A DNA stretch of 64,000 nucleotides from Streptomyces sp. TSRI0281 (GTDB lineage: Bacteria > Actinomycetota > Actinomycetes > Streptomycetales > Streptomycetaceae): contig NZ_LWLE01000035.1 in assembly GCF_001905125.1 (NCBI RefSeq), forward strand, positions 6,749 to 70,748, in the 5' to 3' direction. Numbering within the stretch: the first letter of the stretch is position 1; the number at the start of each line of letters is the position of its first letter. The notes beneath the pieces are model-generated. The model saw nothing but the letters and a program-made list of their open reading frames with translations, had not been told where the DNA came from and ran no database searches. The translations under genes were made by a program, and so were the position numbers. This document shows, piece by piece, positions 16,010 to 24,637 of this stretch.

Positions 16010-17239
16010 TCAGCGCAAAACGCGTCGTCGCCGGACATCACGGACGACCGTCGCCGTGCCCGCCACCACGGAGACCAGTACCGCCGCCAGGGCCAGCACA
16101 TAGGTGGCGTACCGCTCGCTGCGCTCCTGCGAAGTCTCCGTCATGGCCAGATGCGCCGGCTCGGGAGCGAGCGCCCTGGGCGGTGCCGGGTCCGGGCGGG
16201 CCGCCTCCTGCGGAATGTCGTCCTTGTCCCCGGAGAGTGCTCTGACCGGGTCGACGACGCCCCAGCCGACGAAGTCGTCGTGGCCGGTGACGGACCGCTC
16301 GGCGGTCTGCTCGATGCGGGCGATGATCTGGGCGGGCGTCCACGCGGGGTACTTGGCGGCCAGGAGGGCGGCGACTCCGGCGACGTACGGCGCGGAGAAG
16401 CTGGTGCCGTTGTCGGTGCACTGGCCGAAGCCCGGGACGGTGGAGACGATGTCGACGCCCGGCGCGGCGACGCCGACGAAATCACCGGCCTGTGAGAATT
16501 CGGCGCGTTCGTTGTTGCGGTCGGAGGAGGCGACGGCGAGGACACCGGGGAAGGCGGCCGGGTAGGTCTTCTTCCGCTTGCCGTCCATGCCGTCGTTGCC
16601 CGCCGAGGCGACGACGACGACGCCCCGGGAGATCGCCTTGGCCACGGCCACGCCCAGCGCCGAGTCGGGCGTCAGCGGCTTGGTGGTGTCCTGGGAGATG
16701 TTGATGACATCGGCCTTCTTCGCGAGCGCGTGCTCGATCGCGGTGGCCATCGTGGTGTCCTTGCCGCTGTTCTTCTCGTCGTTCTGCCGGATCGGGATGA
16801 TGGTGGCCTCGGGAGCCAGTCCGACGAATCCGGTGCCCTTGGCGGGACGCGCGGCGATGAGGCCGGCGACCTTGGTGCCGTGACCGACCTCGTCGGTGGT
16901 GCCGTCCGCCTTGCCGCCCTTGAGCAGATTGCGGCCGGCGGAGGTGTCCACGGCGGACTTGAGCTGCGGATTGGCGTTGTCCACCCCGGTGTCGATGACC
17001 GCGATCCGGACGCCCTTGCCCTTGGTGTCCTGCCACAGTTCGTCGAGCATGACGCGCTGGAGCGGCCAGGGCCTGCCCTCGAACTGCTCCTTCATCGGGA
17101 AGGTGCATTCGCCGCTGCCGTCTATCCCGAGGCCGCCCGGTGTTTCGGGACCCCCGGCGGCGTATGCGGCCTGAGGCCCCGCCAGCACGGCCAGCGCGGC
17201 GGCCGCCGCCGTCAACAGCACGGTCTTCCGGTACAACAT
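16010..17239 (-). CDS. mycP: Mycosin: type VII secretion-associated serine protease
   Basis: Membrane-anchored subtilisin-family protease of ESX systems. The 409-aa product has a signal peptide (residues 1-28, LAGPQAAYAA), the catalytic triad D83 (VIDTGVD), H120 (GHGTKVAGLIA) and S280 (GTSFSAPYVAG) with oxyanion Asn215 (SAGNDG), and a C-terminal membrane segment (about 382-400) ending in basic residues. All catalytic residues are intact. The ATG at 17239 starts the signal peptide; an upstream open extension to 17617 overlaps eccB and is not homologous. It lies 46 nt downstream of eccB in the same direction. Confidence 0.94.
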   Translation of the reverse strand: MLYRKTVLLTAAAAALAVLAGPQAAYAAGGPETPGGLGIDGSGECTFPMKEQFEGRPWPLQRVMLDELWQDTKGKGVRIAVIDTGVDNANPQLKSAVDTSAGRNLLKGGKADGTTDEVGHGTKVAGLIAARPAKGTGFVGLAPEATIIPIRQNDEKNSGKDTTMATAIEHALAKKADVINISQDTTKPLTPDSALGVAVAKAISRGVVVVASAGNDGMDGKRKKTYPAAFPGVLAVASSDRNNERAEFSQAGDFVGVAAPGVDIVSTVPGFGQCTDNGTSFSAPYVAGVAALLAAKYPAWTPAQIIARIEQTAERSVTGHDDFVGWGVVDPVRALSGDKDDIPQEAARPDPAPPRALAPEPAHLAMTETSQERSERYATYVLALAAVLVSVVAGTATVVRDVRRRRVLR

Positions 17240-17285
17240 CTGTTCCTCTCCCCCGAGTCCCGCGAGCGACTGTCGAACGGGTGGC

Positions 17286-18830
17286 TTACGAGCCCTGGGG
17301 CTGGCGGGCACTGTTGGTGTCGAGCCGGGGGCCCTTGGACAGGAAGTCCGACCATTCGATGGGTACGAGCGAGGGTGTGACCTTCTCGTAGCCGAGCCGG
17401 ATCTGGGCCTGACTGGCCTCGGGGCGGCCGTCCTGGGTCTGCTGGCCGCCGGTGCCGATGTCGGAGCGCTTCGCGTCGCTGTCGCCGTTGGCCTGGACCG
17501 CGTACCGCAGCCCGGTGTCGGTGACCAGGAAGAGCGAACCGTCGGGGCGGGTCTGCTTGCCCTGGACCTGGGTGTAGAGGAGGCCGCTGCCGGGGGTGAC
17601 GTAGGTGCTGGTGCCACCGGCGTTGATGGAGGCGGGGTATTCGGTGCCCGCCCAGGTGCTCAGCGTCGTACGGCCGCGGTCGTCGACCTTGCGCAGCACA
17701 CTGCAGACGGTGTCCCGACTGCCGCCGCCCCCGGTCGAGTTGACCTGCTGGGCCTTGTGGGCGGGCCAGCGCGGGGCCTGTCCGGCGAAGGTCCGGGCGT
17801 CCGGGACGAAGTCCTGGAGATCGGCGGAGCGGGCCTCACTGGCCAGGTTCAGGGTGGCGGTCTGCGGGGAGTTGATCAGCAGCCAGGCGGTGAATTCCGA
17901 GATGGGCTGGACCGCGCCCTCAAGCACCACGTAGTGGGCGGTGCCTTCGCCGGTACGGGTCTTGAGGACCATCCCGACCTTGTTCTCCTCGGCGGACAGC
18001 TGGCCCTCGATGTGCGCGGGGGCGCCGATGGTGCCGGGGATCTGCGGGAAGACGATGGGGCTGCCCTCGTGCAGGGTGGCCAGCCAGTCGTCGGTGACGG
18101 ACTGCGGCTGCCTGGTACCGACCAGGGCGTTGGTCAGGTGTCCCTTGTCCGTGGCCACCTCGTTGACGCGGTACTTCGTGCCGCTCGCGTCGACCAGGTA
18201 GCGGGTCCTGTCCTGACCCTGGACGTACAGCACCTGTCCACCGCCGAGCTGCTTCTTGCCACCGGTCAGCTTGTGGTCGCGCTTGGCGAGGACGAACGCC
18301 GCCTTCTGCACCGTGTTGCCCTTGCCGCCGGGCTGTTCGCAGACGGCCCACTGCTTGGCGGTGCCCGCGTCCGTCGCCTCGGGGAGCCGGTCGGGGGCGT
18401 ACGGAATGCCGAGGATCGGCCCGCGCGGGGGCTGGCCCTTGTCCAGGATCTTGTCGGCGACCTGGATCACGGCGAACTGCTGCGGGGTGAGCAGCAGCCG
18501 GGCCGAGGCGAGGTTGAGGACCGGGTGGAGCAGGTTCTTCCTGTTCTTGCCCTTGCCCGTGGGGAGTACCACGTAGCGGGTGGTGGAACTCTTGCCGACG
18601 ATCACCTTGGTGCCCGGCTTGTCCCAGTCCTTGGGTGCCGTGGGCTTGAACATGCCCCAGGCCCCGAATCCCGCGAGGATCAGCGCGCCGACGATCAGGC
18701 TCGGGAGGACCGCCCGCAACGGCCGCGGGGCGCCCTCCTCGGTACCTGTGGGCGACGGTTGGAGGAATGCCGCGACCGTGCGCTTCTTCGCAAAGGTGTA
18801 CGCGTTGAGCTCATCCCGCCGTGATGCCAT
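17286..18830 (-). CDS. eccB: Type VII secretion protein EccB
   Basis: Core ESX membrane-complex subunit. The 514-aa product begins with the family signature ASRRDELNAYTFAKKRTVAA, has one membrane segment (about 41-62, LPSLIVGALILAGFGAWGMF) and a large extracytoplasmic domain of pseudo-repeats. Two cysteines (WAVCEQPGG, DTVCSVLRK) are at positions expected for the EccB disulphide. The ATG at 18830 matches the conserved N-terminus; an upstream in-frame ATG would add 16 atypical residues. It is divergent from eccE and followed by mycP. Confidence 0.94.
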   Translation of the reverse strand: MASRRDELNAYTFAKKRTVAAFLQPSPTGTEEGAPRPLRAVLPSLIVGALILAGFGAWGMFKPTAPKDWDKPGTKVIVGKSSTTRYVVLPTGKGKNRKNLLHPVLNLASARLLLTPQQFAVIQVADKILDKGQPPRGPILGIPYAPDRLPEATDAGTAKQWAVCEQPGGKGNTVQKAAFVLAKRDHKLTGGKKQLGGGQVLYVQGQDRTRYLVDASGTKYRVNEVATDKGHLTNALVGTRQPQSVTDDWLATLHEGSPIVFPQIPGTIGAPAHIEGQLSAEENKVGMVLKTRTGEGTAHYVVLEGAVQPISEFTAWLLINSPQTATLNLASEARSADLQDFVPDARTFAGQAPRWPAHKAQQVNSTGGGGSRDTVCSVLRKVDDRGRTTLSTWAGTEYPASINAGGTSTYVTPGSGLLYTQVQGKQTRPDGSLFLVTDTGLRYAVQANGDSDAKRSDIGTGGQQTQDGRPEASQAQIRLGYEKVTPSLVPIEWSDFLSKGPRLDTNSARQPQGS

Positions 18831-18971
18831 GAGTCTGTCTGTCTCCCGTGTCTCCCCGCGCGGCCCAGGAGCGGACACACCCCTGCCGCCGTGCCGGACC
18901 CCCGATACCGGACCCTGGTGCCGGACCGGCCCCCTACTATGCCTGCTGAAGGCGAGTGCCTGTGGGGCGGG

Positions 18972-18977
18972 TAGGGT
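18972..18977 (+). promoter_or_regulatory. Candidate -10 element for eccE
   Basis: TAGGGTG on the plus strand, 77 nt before the eccE ATG, in the 223-bp eccB/eccE divergent gap. It is identical to the -10 in front of the WXG100 pair and eccD. No convincing -35 was found. Confidence 0.35.
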
Positions 18978-19053
18978 GATCCAGCCTCCAAGCCCCCGGT
19001 GGTACAGGGGCGATCGGGTTGAGTGGGGGCCTTATGAACGGGGGAATGCCGGA

Positions 19054-20418
19054 ATGATGGCTTCCGCGACGCGGACACGTCCGGCCGGGAACAGGGGGCC
19101 CTCCGGGGCCCCCGGAGCAGGGGAGCCACCGGCCTCGCGCAGGGGTTCGCGCTCCTCGTCCCGAAGGTCCTCCGGTGACCCCGCGGGGTCCGGCGGACCG
19201 GCCGCACCACGACTGAACGGACGTGCCGGACACTTCGGTTCGTTCCGATTGCAACAGTTCGTACTGATCGAAATCGCCGCAGCGCTGCTGCTCGCCGCCT
19301 GGGTGATCGAGCCGTTGCTGCTCGCCCCCGCCGGAGTGCTCGCCGCGCTGCTGGTGGTGCTCGCCGTGGTCCGCAGACACCGCCGCTCGCTGCCGGAATG
19401 GCTGGGTACGGTCTTCGCGCTGCGGGCCCGCACCCGACGGGCCGCCGCACTCGTGCTGCCCCCGGACACCGAGCCCGGACTCGCGCCCGCCGTCGAGTGC
19501 GACCCGGCGCTGCGCACCTACTCCTTCAGCGACCGCGACCGGCGGCCGGTCGGCATGATCGGTGACGGTACGTTCGTCACGGCGCTCGTCCAGGTCGAAT
19601 CGGACGCCACGGCACTGCGGCCCGACCGGTCGGCACATCCGCTGCCCCTGACGCTCGTACGGGACGTACTGGAGGTCGACGGCATCCGGCTGGAGTCCGC
19701 GCAGATCGTCCAGCACACCCAGCCCGCGCCCGCGCCGCATCTGCCCCAGCAGTCCGTCGCCGCGCGCAACTACGCGCCGCTGCAGGCCCAGACGGGTTCC
19801 CCGGCGCTCCGGATCACCTGGATCGCGCTCAAGCTGGACCCGGAACTGTGCCCGGAGGCCGTCCAGGCGCGGGGCGGCGGAATCGTCGGCGCCCAGAAGT
19901 GCGTGGTGCGGGCCGCCGATCAGCTGGCCAGCCGACTGACCGGGGCCGGATTCCGGGCGACGGTGCTCACCGAGCAGGAGCTGACGTCGGCCATCGCGAC
20001 ATCGGCGTGTGTCAGCCCGCTGGCGATGGCACAGGCCAGCCGGGCGGAGACGCCCGGACGGCGCACCGAGGAGACCTCGCGCACCTGGCGCTGCGACGAC
20101 CGGCGGCACACCACCTACTGGGTGGGCCGCTGGCCGCAGCTGGGCGGCGGCGGTGCGTCGATGCCGCAGCTGGTGGCCCTGCTCACCTCGATCCCGGCGC
20201 TGGCCACCACGTTCAGCCTGACGCTCGGGCACGGGGACCGCTCGGAGGTCTCGGTCACCGGACATATCCGGATCACGGGCCGCAGCGACGAGGAACTCCT
20301 GGGCGCCCGCCATGAGTTGGAGCGCACCGCGCGCGGTGTGAAGACGGCGCTGGTGCGGCTGGACCGTGAACAGCTGCCCGGTGTGCTGGCCACCCTGCCG
20401 CTCGGAGGAACCCGCTGA
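19054..20418 (+). CDS. eccE: Type VII secretion protein EccE
   Basis: Peripheral subunit of the ESX membrane complex. The 454-aa product has a disordered basic N-terminus (about 1-65), two adjacent membrane segments (about 78-98 and 100-118), and a cytosolic domain that includes the EccE-conserved CDDRRHTTYWVGRWP stretch. I chose ATG at 19054 because GGGGGAA lies about 8 nt upstream; a second ATG follows immediately at 19057. The stop overlaps the start of the next gene by one base (TGATG), implying translational coupling. Confidence 0.9.
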   Translation: MMASATRTRPAGNRGPSGAPGAGEPPASRRGSRSSSRRSSGDPAGSGGPAAPRLNGRAGHFGSFRLQQFVLIEIAAALLLAAWVIEPLLLAPAGVLAALLVVLAVVRRHRRSLPEWLGTVFALRARTRRAAALVLPPDTEPGLAPAVECDPALRTYSFSDRDRRPVGMIGDGTFVTALVQVESDATALRPDRSAHPLPLTLVRDVLEVDGIRLESAQIVQHTQPAPAPHLPQQSVAARNYAPLQAQTGSPALRITWIALKLDPELCPEAVQARGGGIVGAQKCVVRAADQLASRLTGAGFRATVLTEQELTSAIATSACVSPLAMAQASRAETPGRRTEETSRTWRCDDRRHTTYWVGRWPQLGGGGASMPQLVALLTSIPALATTFSLTLGHGDRSEVSVTGHIRITGRSDEELLGARHELERTARGVKTALVRLDREQLPGVLATLPLGGTR

Positions 20419-21140
20419 TGTCCACCTCTACCGGCAATCGGACCCGGCTGGGTTTCGGGCTCATCGGTCCGCGCCGCGGCCGGCACGCCATCTCCTTCGA
20501 CGAACTGGCCTCGCTCGGCCTGCCGGTCGGCGACGACGGCACGGTGATCGGGGTCGACGCCGAAGGACGCCCGGCGGTACTGGGCATCAACCGGCCCACT
20601 CCGTACGAGGTCACGCTGATCGGCGGGCTGTGGACGGCGCAGGTACTGGCGCTGCGCGCCGCCGCGACCGGAGCGCGGATCGCGGTGGAGACCGGCCGGG
20701 CCCAGGCCTGGACCGGGCTCGCCCAGGCGGCGGGCGGCGGGCAGCCCTGTGTCTCGCTGCACGACGTGGGACGGGTGCCGCCGCAGGGCGCGTCGGCCGG
20801 TTCGCCGGTCGTCGTGGTGCGTGACTGCGGGATGCGGCCGCCGCGCGGCCGGGTGGTGTCGGGGCCCTGGCAGTCCGTGGTGACGCTGCTGCCCTATCTC
20901 AGCCCGGTGGCACCGCGGCTGATGGAGAAGTCGGCGCTCGTCGGCATCCAGCGGGTGTCCCCGGACGAAGCGGCGCAGATCGGCCGGATCATGAATCTGC
21001 AGCCCGCCGAGGCGCAGGCGCTGTCCACGCTGGCCGACGGCGTCACGCTGTGGTGCACCGACCGGGACCGGCAGTTCGTGATGACGCAGGCGACCGATGC
21101 CGAGACCGGACTGCTGGGCAGCGCCCGCCGGATGGACTGA
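20418..21140 (+). CDS. Unknown protein coupled to eccE
   Basis: A 240-aa soluble protein without signal or membrane segments. It has alternating beta-strand and helix segments (LIGPRRGRHAISFDELASLG, VVVVRDCGMRPPRGR) and a run resembling a nucleotide- or peptide-binding fold, but no Walker motif. The ATG overlaps the eccE stop by one base, so equal expression with a membrane-complex subunit is likely. I do not recognise a named family. Conserved small genes at this place in Streptomyces esx loci are known only as hypothetical; a cytosolic adaptor for EccE or for the ParA-like ATPase downstream is conjecture. Confidence 0.85.
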   Translation: MSTSTGNRTRLGFGLIGPRRGRHAISFDELASLGLPVGDDGTVIGVDAEGRPAVLGINRPTPYEVTLIGGLWTAQVLALRAAATGARIAVETGRAQAWTGLAQAAGGGQPCVSLHDVGRVPPQGASAGSPVVVVRDCGMRPPRGRVVSGPWQSVVTLLPYLSPVAPRLMEKSALVGIQRVSPDEAAQIGRIMNLQPAEAQALSTLADGVTLWCTDRDRQFVMTQATDAETGLLGSARRMD

Positions 21141-21517
21141 TATCCGGTCGTGATGTGCCGTGTTGTGCGGTGATGCGCTGTGTCATGCCTCGCCGGATGA
21201 CCTGGCACTGCACGGCACGGCGTGGATTCACGCGATCGACTTGCACGGAACGTTCCGCATTCGTACCGCTTTCGGTTCGTGCCCCGTATCCCTTCCTGTG
21301 CACTCAGGAATGGCGGGTGACGCACGGGACAGACCTTGCCTTGCCGTACGGCCTGCCGTAGAGCGCCCGATGGCGATTAGGGTGGGTCCGGGCGTGGCAG
21401 CAGAACCTGCGGACAGGCATTGCGCGTCCCAGGGGGAGAGCCGGGCGGAACGAACGCCGGGAACGGACACCCCCACCCCCCACGGCACACGGGTGCTCGA
21501 CCACACCAGGAGGCAAA
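21141..21517. other. 377-bp non-coding leader before the ParA-like gene
   Basis: No supported reading frame. It carries a TAGGGT -10-like hexamer at 21378-21383 followed by GGG, and an ideal AGGAGG Shine-Dalgarno directly before the GTG at 21518. The first 240 bases have somewhat lower GC than the surrounding genes. No clear terminator was found after the 240-aa gene, so read-through from eccE is possible. Confidence 0.4.
21378..21383 (+). promoter_or_regulatory. Candidate -10 element for the ParA-like gene
   Basis: TAGGGT followed by GGG, 134 nt before the GTG start. Same hexamer as at eccD, eccE and the WXG100 pair. The -35 is not recognisable. Confidence 0.33.
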
Positions 21518-24460
21518 GTGAACGGCGATCGGGACGAGATCCGCGGGGGATGGAACACGCCCGTCGACGAGTCGTCCGACGCGGATCCCGCCGAGATGAC
21601 GGGTGAGTTCACCATCGACTACACCCCGCCCGCCTGGTACACGCAGAACGCGACGGGGGATTCGGCGGGCGGTTCCGGTTCGCATCTGGCGCCGCCTCCG
21701 CCGCCCCACGGGGCGCCGGTGTCCGTACCGGGACCGCCGGCCGCGGGTGGTTTCGACCCCAACTGGGCGCCCGCGCCGCCCGCTCCGGCGGCGTCTCCTC
21801 CGGTGCCCGCGCCTACGGCGCCCGCTTCTTCGGTGCCGCCTCCCTCGGTGCCGACTTCTTCGGTGCCGTCTCCCGAGGCCGTCCCTCCTGTCGCGCCGGT
21901 GTCCGCGTCGGCCCCTTCCGAGGAGGCCGGGGGCGGTGGCGGTGATCTGGAGAGCGGTACGACGATGCGGTTCTCCCCCGCCGCGCTGAAGCGGGAGATC
22001 GCGGAGCGCGAGGCGGCGGCCGCCCCGTCACCGGATGCCGGTGGCTCCGGGCCGGACGGCGGTGCTCCCGACAGCGGTACGCGGGAGGCCGCCGAGGCCG
22101 GTGCCCAGGAGAACGGGGCGCCGGACGCGACGAGCGCGGCGGACCGCGACGAGAACGCCCCCGACTCGGGTACGGATGCCGACGCGGTGGCCGATGACCT
22201 CAGGAGCGCCGGAGGCACGGAGGAGTCCGCGAACGCCGACAGCCCCGACGCCCCGGCGGACGAGGCCCCGGCCGTGACGGACCCGACGGCGCCGGCCGAC
22301 GCTCACCCGCTCGCCGTGACGGACGCGGTGCCCCAGGACGTACCGCAGGCCGCCGCTCCGGCGCCGTGGTCCCCCGCACCGCCCGCCCCTGGCGCCCTGC
22401 CGCCGCTGCCGCCCGCCTTCCAGCCCGCGGCGCCACAGCCCACCGCACCGCAGTCCGCGGCGCAGTGGCCCTCCCCGGTACCCGCGAACGAGGCGCCCGG
22501 CGGGTACGGATTCCCCCGGCCCGCCCAGACGGCGCAGCCCGCCCAGGTGCCCCACCAGGCACCGCAGGCCCACCAGGCACCGCAGCCGCACCAGCACCTC
22601 CCGGCGCAGCAGCAGGCACCCCAGCAGCCCCCGCAGCACCAGCAGTTCCAGCAGTTCCCCGGCCAGGGCGCACCGCTGCCGCCGCAGGCCCCGCAGGCCG
22701 GCGGCGGGTACGGATTCCCGCAGCAGCAGGGCGGATACGGGTTCCCTCAGGCACCGCAAGCACCCCAGGCGCCCCAGGCACCCCAAGCGCCCCACCCCTC
22801 GTTCCCCGCCCAGGGGGCCGCCCCGCTTCCCGCGCAGCAGCCGGGGCAGGGCTCGCCCAACCTGCCCGCGCCGATCGCCCCGAGGGCACCGCAGCCGCCG
22901 GAGCCGTACCAGCCGCAGCAGCACCTCCCGGCCCAGCAGCAGGCACCGCAGCAACAGGCACCGCAGCAGCCCGGTCCGCAGGCTCCGCCCGTCGACCCGC
23001 GTACCGGCACCTCCTGGCCCACGCCGGTCACCCATGACCAGCGCGAGCGTTCCGTGCCCGGCGCACCGCTCGGTTACACGGCCGCCGTCGAGCTCTCCTC
23101 CGACCGCCTGGTCCGGGGCAAGCAGAAGGCCAAGAGCAGCCGTACTCCGTCCGGGGTGTCCCGCTTCAAGCTGGGCGGCAAGAAGGAGGAGATCGAGCGT
23201 CAGCGCAAGCTGGAGCTGATCCGCACTCCGGTGCTGTCCTGCTACCGGATCGCCGTCATCAGCCTCAAGGGCGGTGTCGGCAAGACCACCACGACGACCG
23301 CGCTGGGCTCGACGCTGGCGACCGAGCGGCAGGACAAGATCCTCGCCATCGACGCCAACCCGGACGCCGGTACCCTCGGCCGCCGGGTGCGCCGCGAGAC
23401 CGGGGCCACCATCCGTGACCTGGTGCAGGCGATCCCGTACCTCAACTCGTACATGGACATCCGCCGGTTCACCTCGCAGGCACCCTCCGGGCTGGAGATC
23501 ATCGCCAACGACGTGGACCCGGCGGTCTCCACGACGTTCAACGACGAGGACTACCGGCGCGCGATCGAGGTGCTCGGCAAGCAGTACCCGATCATCCTCA
23601 CCGACTCGGGCACCGGTCTCCTCTACAGCGCGATGCGGGGAGTGCTGGACCTCGCCGACCAGCTGATCATCATCTCGACGCCGTCCGTCGACGGCGCGTC
23701 CAGCGCGTCGACCACGCTGGACTGGCTGTCGGCGCACGGCTACGCGGACCTGGTGCAGCGTTCGATCACGGTCATCTCCGGGGTGCGCGAGACCGGCAAG
23801 ATGATCAAGGTCGACGACATCGTGCAGCACTTCGAGACACGCTGCCGGGGCGTCGTCGTCGTACCGTTCGACGAGCATCTGTCCGCGGGCGCCGAGGTCG
23901 ACCTCGACATGATGCGGCCGAAGACCCGCGAGGCGTACTTCCACCTCTCCGCGATGGTCGCCGAGGACTTCTCGCGCGCCCAGCAGCAGCAGGGGCTGTG
24001 GACGTCGGACGGCTCCATGCCGCCGCAGTTCGCCCCGCCGATGCCCGGACAGCAGCAGCCCGGTCAGCCCATGCCCGGACAGCCGATGCCCGGTCAGCAG
24101 CAGCCGGGGCAGCCCATGCCGGGACAGCAGCCCTACCCGCCGCAGCAGCCGCAGCCGGGACAGCCGTACCCCCAACAGCCCTATGGCGGGCAGCCGCCGT
24201 ACGGGGGACCTCAAGCCCCTCAGCAGCAGCCCCCGCAGCAGCCGTATCCCCCGCAGCCGGGCCCCGGCGCCCAGCAGAACTGGCAGCAGAACGGCTGGCA
24301 GCAGCAGTCGCTGCCCTCGCAGGCCCAGTCGGGCGCGAGCCCGGCCGGTCCGCCCCCGCCGGCCGGACAGCCCGGTGGTCAGAGCGAACTGCAGGGCCCC
24401 GTACCGCCCGCGGGCTGGCAGCAGACTCCTCCGCAGCCACCGCCGGCGCCCCAGCAGTAA
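21518..24460 (+). CDS. Proline/glutamine-rich ParA/MinD-like ATPase of the ESX locus (EspI-like)
   Basis: A 980-aa protein in three parts. Residues ~1-520 are disordered, Ala/Pro-rich and then Gln/Pro-rich. Residues ~560-835 form a MinD/ParA ATPase with deviant Walker A KGGVGKTTT (~584-592), the IDANPDAGTLG switch and a TDSGTGL strand. Residues ~838-980 form a second disordered tail with short PGQ repeats. This architecture matches mycobacterial EspI and S. coelicolor SCO5717 (established as ESX-associated). GTG start at 21518 with AGGAGG 5 nt upstream. It closes the type VII locus and is followed by a strong terminator. Its role in secretion control is inferred. Confidence 0.9.
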   Translation: MNGDRDEIRGGWNTPVDESSDADPAEMTGEFTIDYTPPAWYTQNATGDSAGGSGSHLAPPPPPHGAPVSVPGPPAAGGFDPNWAPAPPAPAASPPVPAPTAPASSVPPPSVPTSSVPSPEAVPPVAPVSASAPSEEAGGGGGDLESGTTMRFSPAALKREIAEREAAAAPSPDAGGSGPDGGAPDSGTREAAEAGAQENGAPDATSAADRDENAPDSGTDADAVADDLRSAGGTEESANADSPDAPADEAPAVTDPTAPADAHPLAVTDAVPQDVPQAAAPAPWSPAPPAPGALPPLPPAFQPAAPQPTAPQSAAQWPSPVPANEAPGGYGFPRPAQTAQPAQVPHQAPQAHQAPQPHQHLPAQQQAPQQPPQHQQFQQFPGQGAPLPPQAPQAGGGYGFPQQQGGYGFPQAPQAPQAPQAPQAPHPSFPAQGAAPLPAQQPGQGSPNLPAPIAPRAPQPPEPYQPQQHLPAQQQAPQQQAPQQPGPQAPPVDPRTGTSWPTPVTHDQRERSVPGAPLGYTAAVELSSDRLVRGKQKAKSSRTPSGVSRFKLGGKKEEIERQRKLELIRTPVLSCYRIAVISLKGGVGKTTTTTALGSTLATERQDKILAIDANPDAGTLGRRVRRETGATIRDLVQAIPYLNSYMDIRRFTSQAPSGLEIIANDVDPAVSTTFNDEDYRRAIEVLGKQYPIILTDSGTGLLYSAMRGVLDLADQLIIISTPSVDGASSASTTLDWLSAHGYADLVQRSITVISGVRETGKMIKVDDIVQHFETRCRGVVVVPFDEHLSAGAEVDLDMMRPKTREAYFHLSAMVAEDFSRAQQQQGLWTSDGSMPPQFAPPMPGQQQPGQPMPGQPMPGQQQPGQPMPGQQPYPPQQPQPGQPYPQQPYGGQPPYGGPQAPQQQPPQQPYPPQPGPGAQQNWQQNGWQQQSLPSQAQSGASPAGPPPPAGQPGGQSELQGPVPPAGWQQTPPQPPPAPQQ

Positions 24461-24483
24461 GGCAGTAGAGGTCTAAACCAATG

Positions 24484-24515
24484 AGGGCCCGCACCGTTCC
24501 CACGGTGCGGGCCCT
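24484..24515 (+). terminator. Terminator at the end of the type VII locus
   Basis: Perfect 14-bp stem (AGGGCCCGCACCGT with its complement) around a TCCC loop, 23 nt after the ParA-like gene stop. It separates the secretion locus from the peptide transporter operon. Confidence 0.85.
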
Positions 24516-24637
24516 GCGCGTATTCCCGCAGCCCACACGCGGTTTGGCGGACCGTTGACGCGACTCGGCCACCGCTGATAAACCTTCGCTTCACCAGCTG
24601 GCGAACCAGAGCTCTACCCGCCTTCTCCGAGCGAGTC

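Noticed and set aside
16010..17617. Longer mycP frame starting near 17617
   Set aside because: It overlaps the 3' end of eccB, and the extension has low-complexity shadow composition; the signal peptide begins at 17239.
21141..21517. Small frames in the 377-bp leader before the ParA-like gene
   Set aside because: No ribosome-binding site and no coding-type third-position bias that continues over a useful length.
22500..22980. Dense CAGCAG/CCGCAG repeats
   Set aside because: In-frame Gln/Pro-rich segment of the ParA-like ATPase; coding explains them fully.
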